Origin: Bacteroidaceae bacterium
Lineage (GTDB): Bacteria; Bacteroidota; Bacteroidia; Bacteroidales; Bacteroidaceae
Length of the DNA: 42,439 bases
Direction: 5' to 3'
NCBI GenBank assembly: GCA_017546505.1
Contig: JAFYWV010000035.1
Location: 1-42,439 of the forward strand
The notes under the pieces were generated by a model. It was not told where the DNA came from. It did not search any database and saw nothing but the letters and a program-made list of their open reading frames with translations. Shown here piece by piece: positions 1 to 8,884 of this stretch. Every line of letters begins with the position of its first letter. Positions within the stretch are counted from its first letter, which is position 1. The translations under genes were made by a program, and so were the position numbers.

Positions 1-35
1 CCTTGCCTCTCTGTATATATCATTGTCTGTCCGTA

Positions 36-2219
36 TCACACAATAAACAGCAACTCCCTGTATTTGGGCAGTGTCCACAACTCATTGTCCACCACAAGCT
101 CCAGGTTATCGATGTGTGAGCGTATCTCTTCAAGCATTGGGGCTACTGTATCGTGATAGGCTATTGCCTTGTCACGCTCCGATGCTATGCGATTGGCAAC
201 CTTGCGGCGCTCAACAAGTTCGGCCACCAAGCGACGTATCTCGGCCACGTGCTCGGCCATCTGCTTTACAAGTTCTATGTTCTCGGCCGACAAGCGATTG
301 CCCTCTTCCTTTCCAATCACCTGCTCCATCTTTATGACATTATCGAGCAACGAGCTCTGGTACTTTGTAGCGGTAGGTACGATGTGATTTAACGCCAGGT
401 CACCAAGCACGCGTGCCTCAATCTGTATCTTTTTAGTGTACATCTCCCACTTGATTTCGTTTCGGGCAGCAAGCTCAGTCTCTGTCATAACATCCATATC
501 ACGGAACATTGCCACACTCTCCTTGTCGAGGTAGCGGTCAAAGACAAGCGGTGCACTTGCCTCGCAGTCGAGACCACGACGTGCAGCCTCGCGGCGCCAC
601 TCATCGCTGTAGCCATTGCCGTCAAAACGGATAGGCTTGCTATATTTGATGTACTTGCGTATAATCTTCACAAGAGCATCCTCCTTGCTGTCTCCTTTGT
701 CGATGAGTGCATCTACCTCGCGTTTGAAGATTGTGAGCTGCTCGGCCATTGCTGTGTTGAGCGCTATCATTGCCGACGCACAATTGGCCTCGGCACCCAC
801 AGCACGGAACTCGAAACGGTTACCGGTGAATGCAAAAGGCGAAGTGCGGTTGCGGTCGGTATTGTCAATCATCAACTCGGGGATTGAGGGGATGTTGAGA
901 CGCAGCTCGCGCTTGCTGAGGATTTTCACTACATCATCTGTTGTCTCCATATGGTCGAGCACCGACGAGAGATGCGAACCGAGGAAACTTGAGATGATTG
1001 CCGGGGGAGCCTCGGCTGCACCCAAACGGTGTGAGTTTGCAGCCGACATTATGCTTGCCTTGAGCAAGCCGTTATGACGATAGATTGCCGCGAGCGTGTT
1101 CACCACGAATGTTATGAAACGCAGATTGTCCTTGTCGTTCTTTCCGGGAGCCATAAGCAGCACGCCTGTATCCGTTCCGAGCGACCAATTGTTGTGTTTG
1201 CCCGAGCCGTTGACTCCCTTGAAAGGCTTCTCGTGCAGCAACACACGGAAGCCGTGACGGCGTGCCACCTCTTTCATCAATGCCATAATCAGCATATTAT
1301 GGTCTACGGCAAGGTTGCACTCCTCGTAGATTGGTGCAAGCTCAAATTGGTTGGGAGCAGCCTCGTTGTGACAGGTCTTGGCAGGGATGCCCAGTTTCAT
1401 AGCTTCAATCTCGAGCTCTTTCATAAAGGCCGCGACACGCTTGGGGATTGAACCGAAATAGTGGTCCTCGAGCTGTTGGTTCTTGGCGCTGTCGTGCCCC
1501 ATCAGTGTGCGACCCGTGAGCAACAGGTCGGGGCGCGCAAGCAACATTCCTTCATCGACAAGAAAATACTCCTGCTCCCATCCAAGGTATGTTGTCACCC
1601 TCTTTACATTTTTGTCAAAATAACGGCACACGTCGGTGGCAGCCTTGTCAACCGCACGCAACGACTTCAAAAGCGGTGCTTTATAGTCGAGTGCCTCACC
1701 TGTATACGAGATGAACACCGTTGGTATACAGAGTGTATCATCTATAAGGAATGCAGGCGATGTGGGGTCCCACGCACTGTAACCGCGAGCCTCGAAAGTG
1801 CTGCGTATACCACCGTTGGGGAACGACGAGGCATCGGGCTCCTGCTGCACAAGCAGCTTGCCCGAGAACTCCTCGAGCACACCACCCTTGCCGTCGTGCT
1901 CTATGAAAGCATCGTGTTTCTCGGCAGTAGTCTCGGTCAATGGATGAAACCAGTGGGTGTAGTGGGTTGCGCCATTCTCTACAGCCCAACGCTTCATACC
2001 CTCGGCAACACTGTCGGCAATAGAACTGTCGAGCGGAGCATCATTGTCTATAACATCAACAAGTTTGTAATAGACCTCTTTGGGAAGGTACTTGAACATC
2101 TTCTCACGGTTGAAAACTTTTGCACCGAAATAGTCCGACGGACGTAGCTCACTGTCGGGGACTTCAACAGCTTTTTTTCCAAAGGCTGCCGAAATGACTT
2201 CAAAACGTAGCTTTGACAT
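36..2219 (-). CDS. glnN: Glutamine synthetase type III
   Basis: This 727-residue protein makes glutamine from glutamate, ammonia and ATP in the cytoplasm. The length (about 700-730) and the motifs are those of the GSIII/GlnN class and not the 450-residue GSI. Visible landmarks are NGGIRSTFEARGYSAWDP near residue 135, NEAAPNQFELAP near 283 and the nucleotide/glutamate-site signature NGSGKHNNWSLGT near 338. The C-terminal helical extension typical of the class is present. The ATG at 2219 starts a conserved-looking N-terminus (MSKLRFEVISAAFGKKAVEV). A TATATTTG -7 box lies about 45-52 bp upstream. The gene is monocistronic here, with a long AT-rich divergent gap to nagA. The stop is TGA at 36-38, so the gene is complete. 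Confidence 0.97.
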   Translation of the reverse strand: MSKLRFEVISAAFGKKAVEVPDSELRPSDYFGAKVFNREKMFKYLPKEVYYKLVDVIDNDAPLDSSIADSVAEGMKRWAVENGATHYTHWFHPLTETTAEKHDAFIEHDGKGGVLEEFSGKLLVQQEPDASSFPNGGIRSTFEARGYSAWDPTSPAFLIDDTLCIPTVFISYTGEALDYKAPLLKSLRAVDKAATDVCRYFDKNVKRVTTYLGWEQEYFLVDEGMLLARPDLLLTGRTLMGHDSAKNQQLEDHYFGSIPKRVAAFMKELEIEAMKLGIPAKTCHNEAAPNQFELAPIYEECNLAVDHNMLIMALMKEVARRHGFRVLLHEKPFKGVNGSGKHNNWSLGTDTGVLLMAPGKNDKDNLRFITFVVNTLAAIYRHNGLLKASIMSAANSHRLGAAEAPPAIISSFLGSHLSSVLDHMETTDDVVKILSKRELRLNIPSIPELMIDNTDRNRTSPFAFTGNRFEFRAVGAEANCASAMIALNTAMAEQLTIFKREVDALIDKGDSKEDALVKIIRKYIKYSKPIRFDGNGYSDEWRREAARRGLDCEASAPLVFDRYLDKESVAMFRDMDVMTETELAARNEIKWEMYTKKIQIEARVLGDLALNHIVPTATKYQSSLLDNVIKMEQVIGKEEGNRLSAENIELVKQMAEHVAEIRRLVAELVERRKVANRIASERDKAIAYHDTVAPMLEEIRSHIDNLELVVDNELWTLPKYRELLFIV

Positions 2220-2263
2220 TATAATGTGTTTTACTTATCTTTTTGTTAATTGAAACAACACAA

Positions 2264-2294
2264 CAAATATAGTAGCATAACCGCAAAAAGGCAA
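2264..2294 (-). promoter_or_regulatory. Promoter of glnN (Bacteroidetes type)
   Basis: On the minus strand TATATTTG (2271-2264) matches the Bacteroidetes -7 consensus TAnnTTTG. A TTG (2294-2292) lies 20 bp upstream, as expected for the -33 element. The predicted leader is about 40 nt. The start site is inferred from the motif only. Confidence 0.6.
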
Positions 2295-2593
2295 GCTTTT
2301 TATTAAAAAGAGAACTATTTTTACAAACATTTTCTAAAAAAAGAACCGCAAAAACAAAAAAAAGGAAGTGAATTTTATACAAAAAAGCAAAACATACCAC
2401 AAAACAAACAAAAATAGAGAAACAACACGTATTGACATTATGCAAGCATTTAACAATATATATTTACATTTTATCAAACATAAAACCAAAGACAAATCAC
2501 CGTGAAAGAGATTGACAGCAAGACGAGGTAGAAAAATAAAAAAATCAGCTTAAAAAAAATTACAAAAAAGAGCCGTTTTATTTAATAAATAAA
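2295..2593. other. AT-rich intergenic region between glnN and nagA
   Basis: The divergent gap of about 450 bp between glnN and nagA is very rich in A and T, with long A runs. Apart from the two promoters I see no gene, tRNA or convincing stem-loop. The short reading frames across it have low-complexity Phe/Cys/Lys-rich translations and are not believable proteins. It may hold control sites for nitrogen-responsive glnN, but no specific operator can be named. Confidence 0.5.
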
Positions 2594-2601
2594 TAACTTT
2601 G
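2594..2601 (+). promoter_or_regulatory. -7 box of nagA promoter
   Basis: TAACTTTG matches TAnnTTTG and lies 68 bp upstream of the nagA ATG. No clear TTG -33 element is present at the right distance, only a T-rich stretch, so the call is moderate. Confidence 0.5.
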
Positions 2602-2669
2602 TGGTGGGAAGCACCATTGAGGTATGCCTCCCGAACACAGAATAAAGCAACAATTAACCATAAAATATT

Positions 2670-3833
2670 ATGCTCAAGCAAATTATCAATGCAAAAATCC
2701 TGACACCACAAGGCTGGATGAAGGATGGTTCAGTAATCATCAGAGACAACAAGATTCTCGAGGTTACAAACTGCGACCTTGCAGTTATAGGCGCAGAAGT
2801 TGTTGACGCAAAAGGTATGTACGTTGTGCCCGGCGGTGTAGAAATACATATTCACGGTGGTGGCGGTTGCGACTTTATGGAGGGAACAGAGGAGGCTTTC
2901 CGTGGCGCAATAAAGGCTCATATGAAACACGGTACAACAAGTATATTCCCTACACTCTCATCTTCAACAGTTCCAATGATTGAGGCAGCAGCAGAGACTT
3001 GTACAAAGTTGATGGCTGAGCCAAACAGCCCCGTGCTCGGCCTTCACCTTGAGGGTCACTACCTGAATATGGCAATGGCCGGCGGACAGATTCCCGAAAA
3101 CATAAAGGACCCCGACCCCAATGAATATATTCCTTTGGTAGAGAAATGGGATTGTATCAAGCGTTGGGACGCAGCGCCGGAACTCCCGGGAGCAATGCAG
3201 TTCGGTAAATACATAACATCAAAAGGTATTTTGGCATCTGTTGCACACACACAGGCCGAGTATGACGACATTCACGCCGCACGCAAGAATGGTTACACAC
3301 ACGCCACACACTTCTACAATGCGATGCCGGGCTTCCACAAACGCCGCGAGTACAAGTACGAAGGCACCGTGGAGAGCATCTACCTGCACGAGGATATGAC
3401 TGTTGAGGTTGTAGCCGATGGCATACACGTTCCTGCAACAATTCTTCGTCTCATACACCGCATAAAAGGCGTTGAGCGTGCCTGTGTAATCACCGACGCC
3501 TTGGCTTGCGCAGCAAGTGACAGCACAACAGCATTCGACCCACGTGTAATCATTGAGGACGGTGTGTGCAAGCTTGCCGACCGCACAGCATTGGCAGGTT
3601 CGGTTGCAACAATGGACCGCCTCATCCGTACATTGGTGCAGAAAGCCGAAATTCCTCTTGACGACGCAATACGTATGGCATCGGAGACACCTGCGAAGAT
3701 TATGAATGTGTATGACCGCAAGGGCTCATTGCAGAGAGGCAAGGATGCCGACCTTATGATTCTTGACGAGGAGTTGAACGTACGCGCCGTTTGGGCTATG
3801 GGACAGCTTGTAGAAGACACATACAAACTATAA
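2670..3833 (+). CDS. nagA: N-acetylglucosamine-6-phosphate deacetylase
   Basis: This 387-residue amidohydrolase-superfamily enzyme should remove acetate from GlcNAc-6-phosphate, feeding amino-sugar catabolism and cell-wall recycling in the cytoplasm. The family order is visible: the metal-binding HIHGGGGCDFMEG near residue 61, GLHLEGHYLN near 125, the SVAHTQAEYDD histidine region near 190, ATHFYNAM near 215, then ITDAL with the catalytic aspartate near 275 and LAGSVATMD after it. The C-terminus has the usual KGSLQRGKDADLMILD. Most NagA proteins read HLEGP(F/Y) at the third motif; here the residue after HLEG is His, a small deviation. No nagB or transporter is adjacent. A strong terminator follows. 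Confidence 0.93.
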   Translation: MLKQIINAKILTPQGWMKDGSVIIRDNKILEVTNCDLAVIGAEVVDAKGMYVVPGGVEIHIHGGGGCDFMEGTEEAFRGAIKAHMKHGTTSIFPTLSSSTVPMIEAAAETCTKLMAEPNSPVLGLHLEGHYLNMAMAGGQIPENIKDPDPNEYIPLVEKWDCIKRWDAAPELPGAMQFGKYITSKGILASVAHTQAEYDDIHAARKNGYTHATHFYNAMPGFHKRREYKYEGTVESIYLHEDMTVEVVADGIHVPATILRLIHRIKGVERACVITDALACAASDSTTAFDPRVIIEDGVCKLADRTALAGSVATMDRLIRTLVQKAEIPLDDAIRMASETPAKIMNVYDRKGSLQRGKDADLMILDEELNVRAVWAMGQLVEDTYKL

Positions 3834-3853
3834 CAAGAAAACTTCATTTCACG

Positions 3854-3884
3854 ACGGTGCGCCAAAAGCGCACCGTTTTTTTTA
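3854..3884 (+). terminator. Rho-independent terminator after nagA
   Basis: A 9-bp GC-rich stem (3854-3862 with 3868-3876), a CAAAA loop and a run of T residues follow the nagA stop by about 20 nt. Confidence 0.88.
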
Positions 3885-3975
3885 TTCAATAGCCAAACAA
3901 AAAGCACGCTAAGATTGTTTATACAACTGTAAAGACTTAATTTTACTATAAACTCCATAAAAGTTGTAAAACCGG

Positions 3976-4007
3976 TTGCATACAACCCGGGCAAATCACT
4001 ACCTTTG
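3976..4007 (+). promoter_or_regulatory. Promoter of the dcp operon
   Basis: TTG at 3976-3978, a 21-bp spacer and TACCTTTG at 4000-4007 form a full Bacteroidetes-type promoter about 48 bp upstream of the dcp ATG. Confidence 0.7.
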
Positions 4008-4054
4008 CAAAAGGTAAGATAACATACAATCTTATAATAAACAGACTATACGAT

Positions 4055-6133
4055 ATGACAGCCAACAACAGTGAAATAGAGAGGAAAAATCCTTTCCTGA
4101 TGCCATACGACACACCGTATGGCGCAACACCATATGACCGCATAACACTTGAGCACTATATACCGGCAATAAAGGAGGGTATAAAAAAGGAAGAGGAGAT
4201 TATCGAGAGTATTTGCAACAGCAAAGAGAAACCGACATTCGGGAACACCATTGCAGCACTGGACTACGCAGGTTTGATGCTTGGTGACATAATAGGCGCA
4301 TTCAATGCTGTTGCCAATGCCTGCAGCAACGACGAGATACTTGCCATTGAGGAGGAGATGCAGCAGCTTTACGTTGCACACAAGAACAACATCACGCTCA
4401 ATGAGAGCCTTTTTGCACGCGTCAAAGCAGTATATGAGAGTGACAACAGCTGCCTCACCACAGAGCAACGCCGTCTGTTGGAACAGACATACAACAGTTT
4501 TGTGCGCAACGGTGCAAACCTCACCGGTGAGGAGAGGAACGAATACCGCGCGCTCACTGAGCGTCTTGCCACTCTTGCCATAAGATTTCAGGAGAACTGC
4601 ATCAAGGACACTGATGCATACACACTGCACATCATTGACAAAGCCGACCTTGACGGCATTCCCGAGGATGTAGTTGATGCGGCACGCAACAATGCCAAAG
4701 AGAACGGACAGGAGGGATGGTTGTTCACACTGCATCGCCCCAGCTATCTGCCATTCATCACATTCTGCCGCAACCGCGAGCTACGCAAGCAGATGTATAT
4801 GGCATACGACACCATTGGTGCAAAGGGTAATGAATATGATAACTGCGGGATAGTAAAGGAAATAGTGAATTGCCGCCTGAAGCTTGCACGCCTGCTCGGC
4901 TACAACACAAACAGTGACTACATTCTCAGCGAGCGGATGGCACAGAATACCGATGCCGTGTTTTCAATGCTCGGCAAGCTCACCTGGTCATATATGCCCA
5001 CCGCACGCAAGGAGATTGAAGAGGTTACAGCCTTTGCAAAAAACAGCGAAGATGAAGATTTCGATTTCCAGCCCTGGGATTTCGCATATTACAGCGAAAG
5101 ACTCAAAGAACAGAAATTCAACCTCACCGACGAGATGGTACGCCCATACTTTGAACTGAACCAGGCTATATACGGAGCATTCTACCTTGCAACAAGGCTA
5201 TACGGTGTAACATTCAAACAGAACCACGATATTCCGCTGTTCACCCCCGACGCAAAAGTGTGGGAAGTATATGACTACGACGGTACATACCTTGCACTGC
5301 TCTATTGCGACTTCTACGCACGCAAAGGCAAACACGCCGGAGCGTGGATGGACAGCATAAAGCCACAATACAAGGAGACGACAGGTGTAGACCACAGGCC
5401 ACACATAACCCTGTCCACCAACTACCGCAAACCAATGCCCGGCAAGCCAACACTGCTGAACCACGACGAGTTCAACACGCTGATGCACGAGTTCGGGCAC
5501 TGCCTGCACGGCATATTGTCGAATGTCACATACCCGTCACTTTGCAGCCCCAACGTATTGTGGGATTTTGTAGAAATGCCATCGCAGATAATGGAGAACT
5601 TTGCCACAGAGGAGGAGTTCCTGCAACACTTTGCATTCCACCACAAGACCGGCGACAACATTCCTGCCGAGACACTGCAAAAGATACAGGAGGCACGCAC
5701 CTTCAATGCCGGATACCAGTGTATCCGGCAGGTAAGGCTTGGCCTGTTGGACCAGGCGTGGCACAACATCTCACAGCCATTCGACGGCAATGTACTGGAA
5801 TATGAGCACACAGCCACCGAAGCGCTCAAAGTGTTGCCACATATCGCGGGAACAGGCATAACAACCAACTTCGGCCACATAATGTCGGGCGGATATTCTG
5901 CCGGATACTACAGCTACAAATGGGCCGAGATGCTTGACGCCGATGCCTTTGCACGTTTCAAAGAAGAGGGAATTATGAATATGGATGTAGCACAATCGTT
6001 CCGCGACGAGATACTCTCGAAAGGCGACAGCGAACACCCAATGACACTTTATATGCGTTTCCGTGGCCATAAGCCACAGATAGAGCCACTGCTTGAGCGC
6101 GACGGAATAAAGACCATCTGTCCACACTTGTAA
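4055..6133 (+). CDS. dcp: M3-family peptidyl-dipeptidase
   Basis: This 692-residue zinc metallopeptidase of the thimet oligopeptidase/Dcp family should release dipeptides from the C-terminus of peptides. The M3 zinc motif HEFGHCLHG lies near residue 478, followed about 25 residues on by the downstream glutamate segment DFVEMPSQIMENFA. The substrate-binding C-terminal motif HIMSGGYSAGYYSYKWAE near 608 is also typical. Length matches the family (about 680-700). No signal peptide is evident at the start MTANNSEIERKNPF, so a cytoplasmic or non-classical location is likely. It heads a four-gene operon: the next start is 12 nt after its stop and later genes overlap. OpdA-like oligopeptidase A is the alternative within the same family. 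Confidence 0.92.
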   Translation: MTANNSEIERKNPFLMPYDTPYGATPYDRITLEHYIPAIKEGIKKEEEIIESICNSKEKPTFGNTIAALDYAGLMLGDIIGAFNAVANACSNDEILAIEEEMQQLYVAHKNNITLNESLFARVKAVYESDNSCLTTEQRRLLEQTYNSFVRNGANLTGEERNEYRALTERLATLAIRFQENCIKDTDAYTLHIIDKADLDGIPEDVVDAARNNAKENGQEGWLFTLHRPSYLPFITFCRNRELRKQMYMAYDTIGAKGNEYDNCGIVKEIVNCRLKLARLLGYNTNSDYILSERMAQNTDAVFSMLGKLTWSYMPTARKEIEEVTAFAKNSEDEDFDFQPWDFAYYSERLKEQKFNLTDEMVRPYFELNQAIYGAFYLATRLYGVTFKQNHDIPLFTPDAKVWEVYDYDGTYLALLYCDFYARKGKHAGAWMDSIKPQYKETTGVDHRPHITLSTNYRKPMPGKPTLLNHDEFNTLMHEFGHCLHGILSNVTYPSLCSPNVLWDFVEMPSQIMENFATEEEFLQHFAFHHKTGDNIPAETLQKIQEARTFNAGYQCIRQVRLGLLDQAWHNISQPFDGNVLEYEHTATEALKVLPHIAGTGITTNFGHIMSGGYSAGYYSYKWAEMLDADAFARFKEEGIMNMDVAQSFRDEILSKGDSEHPMTLYMRFRGHKPQIEPLLERDGIKTICPHL

Positions 6134-6145
6134 ATAATATTATAT

Positions 6146-6574
6146 ATGAAAGGTATTGCAAAAACAGCAAAGAGACTTATCTTTGTACTTGCTATGGCAG
6201 CCATAGCATCCTGCAACAACAGCGACGACATTGGCGAAATATTCATCGGACACGACTGGAAGCTAAGCTACATTAAAGATGGCGAAACTACCCAATGGTC
6301 GCCACAGGGAAAGGTGTACAATGTAAAATTTGCAAGCAACAGTTTCGACGCGTTTACCCCCGGCGGAGGCAGAATAAGCGGACGATGGAGCGCCAATGGG
6401 AACACCCGCGAATTCCGTTGCACAAACATACAAAGCGAGGGAATAGACAGCAACGACACCATTGCGACACACATTATGCAAATGTTCAGCAATGCTACAT
6501 CGTACGACGGCGACACCCACTACTTACAGATAATTAAGGACAAGAATCACTTTATGCAGTTCTACAACAGATGA
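6146..6574 (+). CDS. Small lipocalin-like lipoprotein (DUF4847-like)
   Basis: The 142-residue product has a lysine/arginine-rich start, a hydrophobic segment and the lipobox AIASC with Cys23, so it is probably a lipoprotein. The mature part (GHDWKLSYI near the start, then SGRWSANGNTREF and a closing NHFMQFYNR) looks like a small all-beta protein. It resembles the Bacteroidales DUF4847 family from memory; the biological role is unknown. Its TGA overlaps the ATG of the next gene (ATGA at 6571-6574), so translation is probably coupled to the dCMP deaminase gene. Confidence 0.75.
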   Translation: MKGIAKTAKRLIFVLAMAAIASCNNSDDIGEIFIGHDWKLSYIKDGETTQWSPQGKVYNVKFASNSFDAFTPGGGRISGRWSANGNTREFRCTNIQSEGIDSNDTIATHIMQMFSNATSYDGDTHYLQIIKDKNHFMQFYNR

Positions 6575-7029
6575 CAAAGGACAACAAACAACAGAAACAG
6601 CACGACCTCGACCTCAGATACCTTAGAATGGCTACAATATGGGCCGAGAACTCATACTGCGAACGCCGCAAAGTGGGCGCGTTGATAGTAAAGGACAAAA
6701 TGATTATTTCAGACGGCTACAACGGCACGCCGGCAGGCTTTGAAAACATCTGCGAGAACGACGAGGGTTTCACAAAGCCTTACGTTCTTCACGCCGAGGC
6801 CAACGCCATAACAAAGATTGCCTGCTCAAACAACAACAGCGCAGGAGCAACAATGTACGTGACAACATCGCCCTGCATAGAGTGTGCAAAACTCATCATA
6901 CAGGCTGGTATCAAACGCGTTGTATACAGCAAGAGCTATCGTCTGACCGACGGTATCGACCTGCTCACAAGAGCCGGTATCGAGGTAGTTTACATAGAAA
7001 TGAGTGACAACGAAAACGACAACAAATGA
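6571..7029 (+). CDS. Deoxycytidylate (dCMP) deaminase family protein
   Basis: The 152-residue zinc deaminase converts dCMP to dUMP for thymidylate synthesis, by family. The catalytic signature is complete: HAEANAI with His74 and Glu76 (zinc ligand and proton shuttle) and PCIEC with Cys102 and Cys105. The upstream NGTPAGFENIC segment is characteristic of the dCMP/ComEB branch and not of cytidine deaminase. It overlaps both neighbours by 4 nt (ATGA at 6571 and at 7026), the centre of a translationally coupled operon. No signal peptide. The alternative, a ComE operon protein 2 role in competence, has no supporting context here. Confidence 0.9.
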   Translation: MTKDNKQQKQHDLDLRYLRMATIWAENSYCERRKVGALIVKDKMIISDGYNGTPAGFENICENDEGFTKPYVLHAEANAITKIACSNNNSAGATMYVTTSPCIECAKLIIQAGIKRVVYSKSYRLTDGIDLLTRAGIEVVYIEMSDNENDNK

Positions 7030-8627
7030 AACGCCTTACCACAATCATTGTAACCACTATATGTCTTTTGTTGGGGTATTATGTCGGCACAACCAGCACT
7101 CTGTCACAAGCAGAAAGAGGAAACACAACCTCACAAGGCAACAAAATAAACGAGGTGCTGGAGATTGTAAGCACAATGTATGTCGATGAGATTGAGACCG
7201 ACTCTATAATAGAGAAATGTATCCCCCAAATGGTAACACAACTCGACCCTCACAGCGTCTATGTTCCCATTCAAGAGGTTGAGGAGACAAATTCTGAGTT
7301 GGAAAGCAGTTTCAGCGGTATCGGAATACGCTTTACAATACAGGAGGACACAATAAACATCAGCGACGTGATACGCAACGGCCCGTCCGAGAAAGTAGGC
7401 CTGCTTGCCGGTGACCGCATCATCAAGGTCAACGACACACTCTTTGTGGGCAAAGGCGTGTGCACCAATGACAAGGCAATGAAAAAACTCAAAGGCCCCA
7501 AAGGCAGCTTTGTCAAACTGGGCATACAGCGCTATGGCGAGCCAGACATTCTCGACTTCATCATCCGTCGTGACCAAATACCTGTAGAAAGCATCGAGGC
7601 ATACTATATGATAAACGACAAATGGGGCTACATACAGGTAGAACGCTTTGCCGAGAATACATTCGCCGAATTCCTACAGGCAATGATTGAATTGGCATAC
7701 CGCAATGCCAAAGGATACATCATCGACCTGCGCGGCAATGGCGGTGGTTATATGGGAATTGCCCTTGAAATGGCAAATCAATTCCTTGAGAAAGGAGATA
7801 TCATAGTGTACACCGAAGGTGCTCATAGCGAAAAGAGCATAGAGCGCGCGAACGGACACGGACTATTCAGGAACGTACCGCTTGTGGTACTTGTTGACGA
7901 GACATCAGCATCTGCCAGTGAGATTATTGCCGGAACAATACAGGACAATGACCGTGGCACCATCATCGGCCGCCGTTCGTTCGGAAAGGGTCTTGTGCAA
8001 CAACCAATCGAGCTCAATGACGGTTCACAGATAAGACTCACCATTGCACGATACCACACACCATCGGGACGTTGCATACAAAAGCCCTACAACAAAGGCG
8101 ACCGAGAGGAGTATGACAAGGAGATCATAGACCGCTATAACCGCGGCGAGTTTTTCTCACAAGACAGCATACACCATAACGAAGAACTCATCTACAAAAC
8201 AAAGAAAGGGCGCACAGTGTATGGTGGCGGTGGCATTATGCCAGACATCTTTGTGGCCGGCGACACTACAATCGTACCAGCATACGCAGCCGAAGTGTTC
8301 TCACGTGGACTAATATCAAGCTTTGCTCTCAAATTCAGCAACAACAACCGCCAAAGCCTTGCCGGGTGCAAGACATACGAAACACTCATCGCTGAACTTG
8401 GGAAACAACAAGTATTTGAAAGTTTCGTAAAATTTGCGACAAGCAAAGGAGTAAAAGCAGACAAGGAACAGTTGGAAAAATCGGAAGAGCTGCTAAAGCG
8501 TTCACTCTACTCAAACATCACCTACCAGTTGCTTGGAATGAGAGAACACGTAAAGTTCATAAACCTCAACGACTCGACAGTGCTGAAAGCCATAGAAGTA
8601 CTGGAACACGGCAAGGCTATGCCGTAA
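7026..8627 (+). CDS. S41 carboxyl-terminal processing protease with PDZ domain
   Basis: The 533-residue protein has an N-terminal hydrophobic anchor (residues 4-23), a PDZ domain (about 85-180, with GIGIRF and the LAGDRIIKVND loop) and an S41 protease domain. YIIDLRGNGGG near 231 and DETSASASEI near 291 carry the catalytic serine region; SFGKG near 318 holds the lysine of the Ser-Lys dyad. It should cleave C-terminal segments of envelope proteins in the periplasm. The C-terminal 100 residues are a helical extension seen in Bacteroidetes CTPs. It closes the dcp operon. No terminator is obvious before the tRNA promoter. Confidence 0.92.
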   Translation: MKRLTTIIVTTICLLLGYYVGTTSTLSQAERGNTTSQGNKINEVLEIVSTMYVDEIETDSIIEKCIPQMVTQLDPHSVYVPIQEVEETNSELESSFSGIGIRFTIQEDTINISDVIRNGPSEKVGLLAGDRIIKVNDTLFVGKGVCTNDKAMKKLKGPKGSFVKLGIQRYGEPDILDFIIRRDQIPVESIEAYYMINDKWGYIQVERFAENTFAEFLQAMIELAYRNAKGYIIDLRGNGGGYMGIALEMANQFLEKGDIIVYTEGAHSEKSIERANGHGLFRNVPLVVLVDETSASASEIIAGTIQDNDRGTIIGRRSFGKGLVQQPIELNDGSQIRLTIARYHTPSGRCIQKPYNKGDREEYDKEIIDRYNRGEFFSQDSIHHNEELIYKTKKGRTVYGGGGIMPDIFVAGDTTIVPAYAAEVFSRGLISSFALKFSNNNRQSLAGCKTYETLIAELGKQQVFESFVKFATSKGVKADKEQLEKSEELLKRSLYSNITYQLLGMREHVKFINLNDSTVLKAIEVLEHGKAMP

Positions 8628-8695
8628 GACAAAATAACGAATAAGGCTTTAAATAATATTTGTCAAAACAGCAGCTCATTTTAAAATAAAAGTTG

Positions 8696-8703
8696 TATCT
8701 TCG
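8696..8703 (+). promoter_or_regulatory. -7 box of tRNA-Gly(CCC) promoter
   Basis: TATCTTCG, the local variant of TAnnTTTG, ends 17 nt before the tRNA. It is followed by CAAG as in several other promoters in the window. A well-spaced TTTG is not visible. Confidence 0.55.
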
Positions 8704-8720
8704 CAAGCAGAAAAAACAAC

Positions 8721-8793
8721 GCGGTAGTAGCTCAGTTGGTAGAGCATTAGCTTCCCAAGCTAAGGGTCGCGGGTTCGAGCCCCGTTTACCGCT
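8721..8793 (+). tRNA. tRNA-Gly, anticodon CCC
   Basis: A 73-nt cloverleaf can be drawn: acceptor GCGGTAG with TTACCGC (one G-U), D stem GCTC/GAGC, anticodon stem TTAGC/GCTAA with loop TTCCCAA (anticodon CCC), and T arm with GTTCGAGC. Discriminator is T; CCA is not encoded. A terminator follows directly. Its last 26 nt are duplicated downstream. Confidence 0.95.
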
Positions 8794-8823
8794 CAACAGA
8801 AAAGCACCTCAAAGGGTGCTTTT
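8768..8823 (+). repeat. 56-bp direct repeat, copy 1 (tRNA 3' end plus terminator)
   Basis: This copy covers the T arm and 3' acceptor strand of tRNA-Gly(CCC) and its terminator. It is identical over 56 bp to 8885-8940, 117 bp downstream. Confidence 0.95.
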
Positions 8824-8825
8824 TT
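8800..8825 (+). terminator. Terminator of tRNA-Gly(CCC)
   Basis: A 9-bp stem AAAAGCACC/GGTGCTTTT with a 6-nt loop runs into six T residues. Confidence 0.88.
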
Positions 8826-8884
8826 GTTGTATTAGCAGGCGAGAGCACGCGACCCTATTAAAAAAGGAAAAGCGCAGCTTGCTG

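Noticed and set aside
1461-2147. 228-codon plus-strand frame inside glnN
   Set aside because: Antisense shadow of a strongly supported gene; no family motif, no promoter.
3380-3994. 204-codon minus-strand frame opposite nagA, running over its terminator
   Set aside because: Ser/Arg-rich shadow translation; it crosses the nagA terminator and the dcp promoter region.
4046-4735. 229-codon minus-strand frame opposite dcp
   Set aside because: Cys/Val/Leu-rich shadow of the M3 peptidase gene with no recognisable domain.
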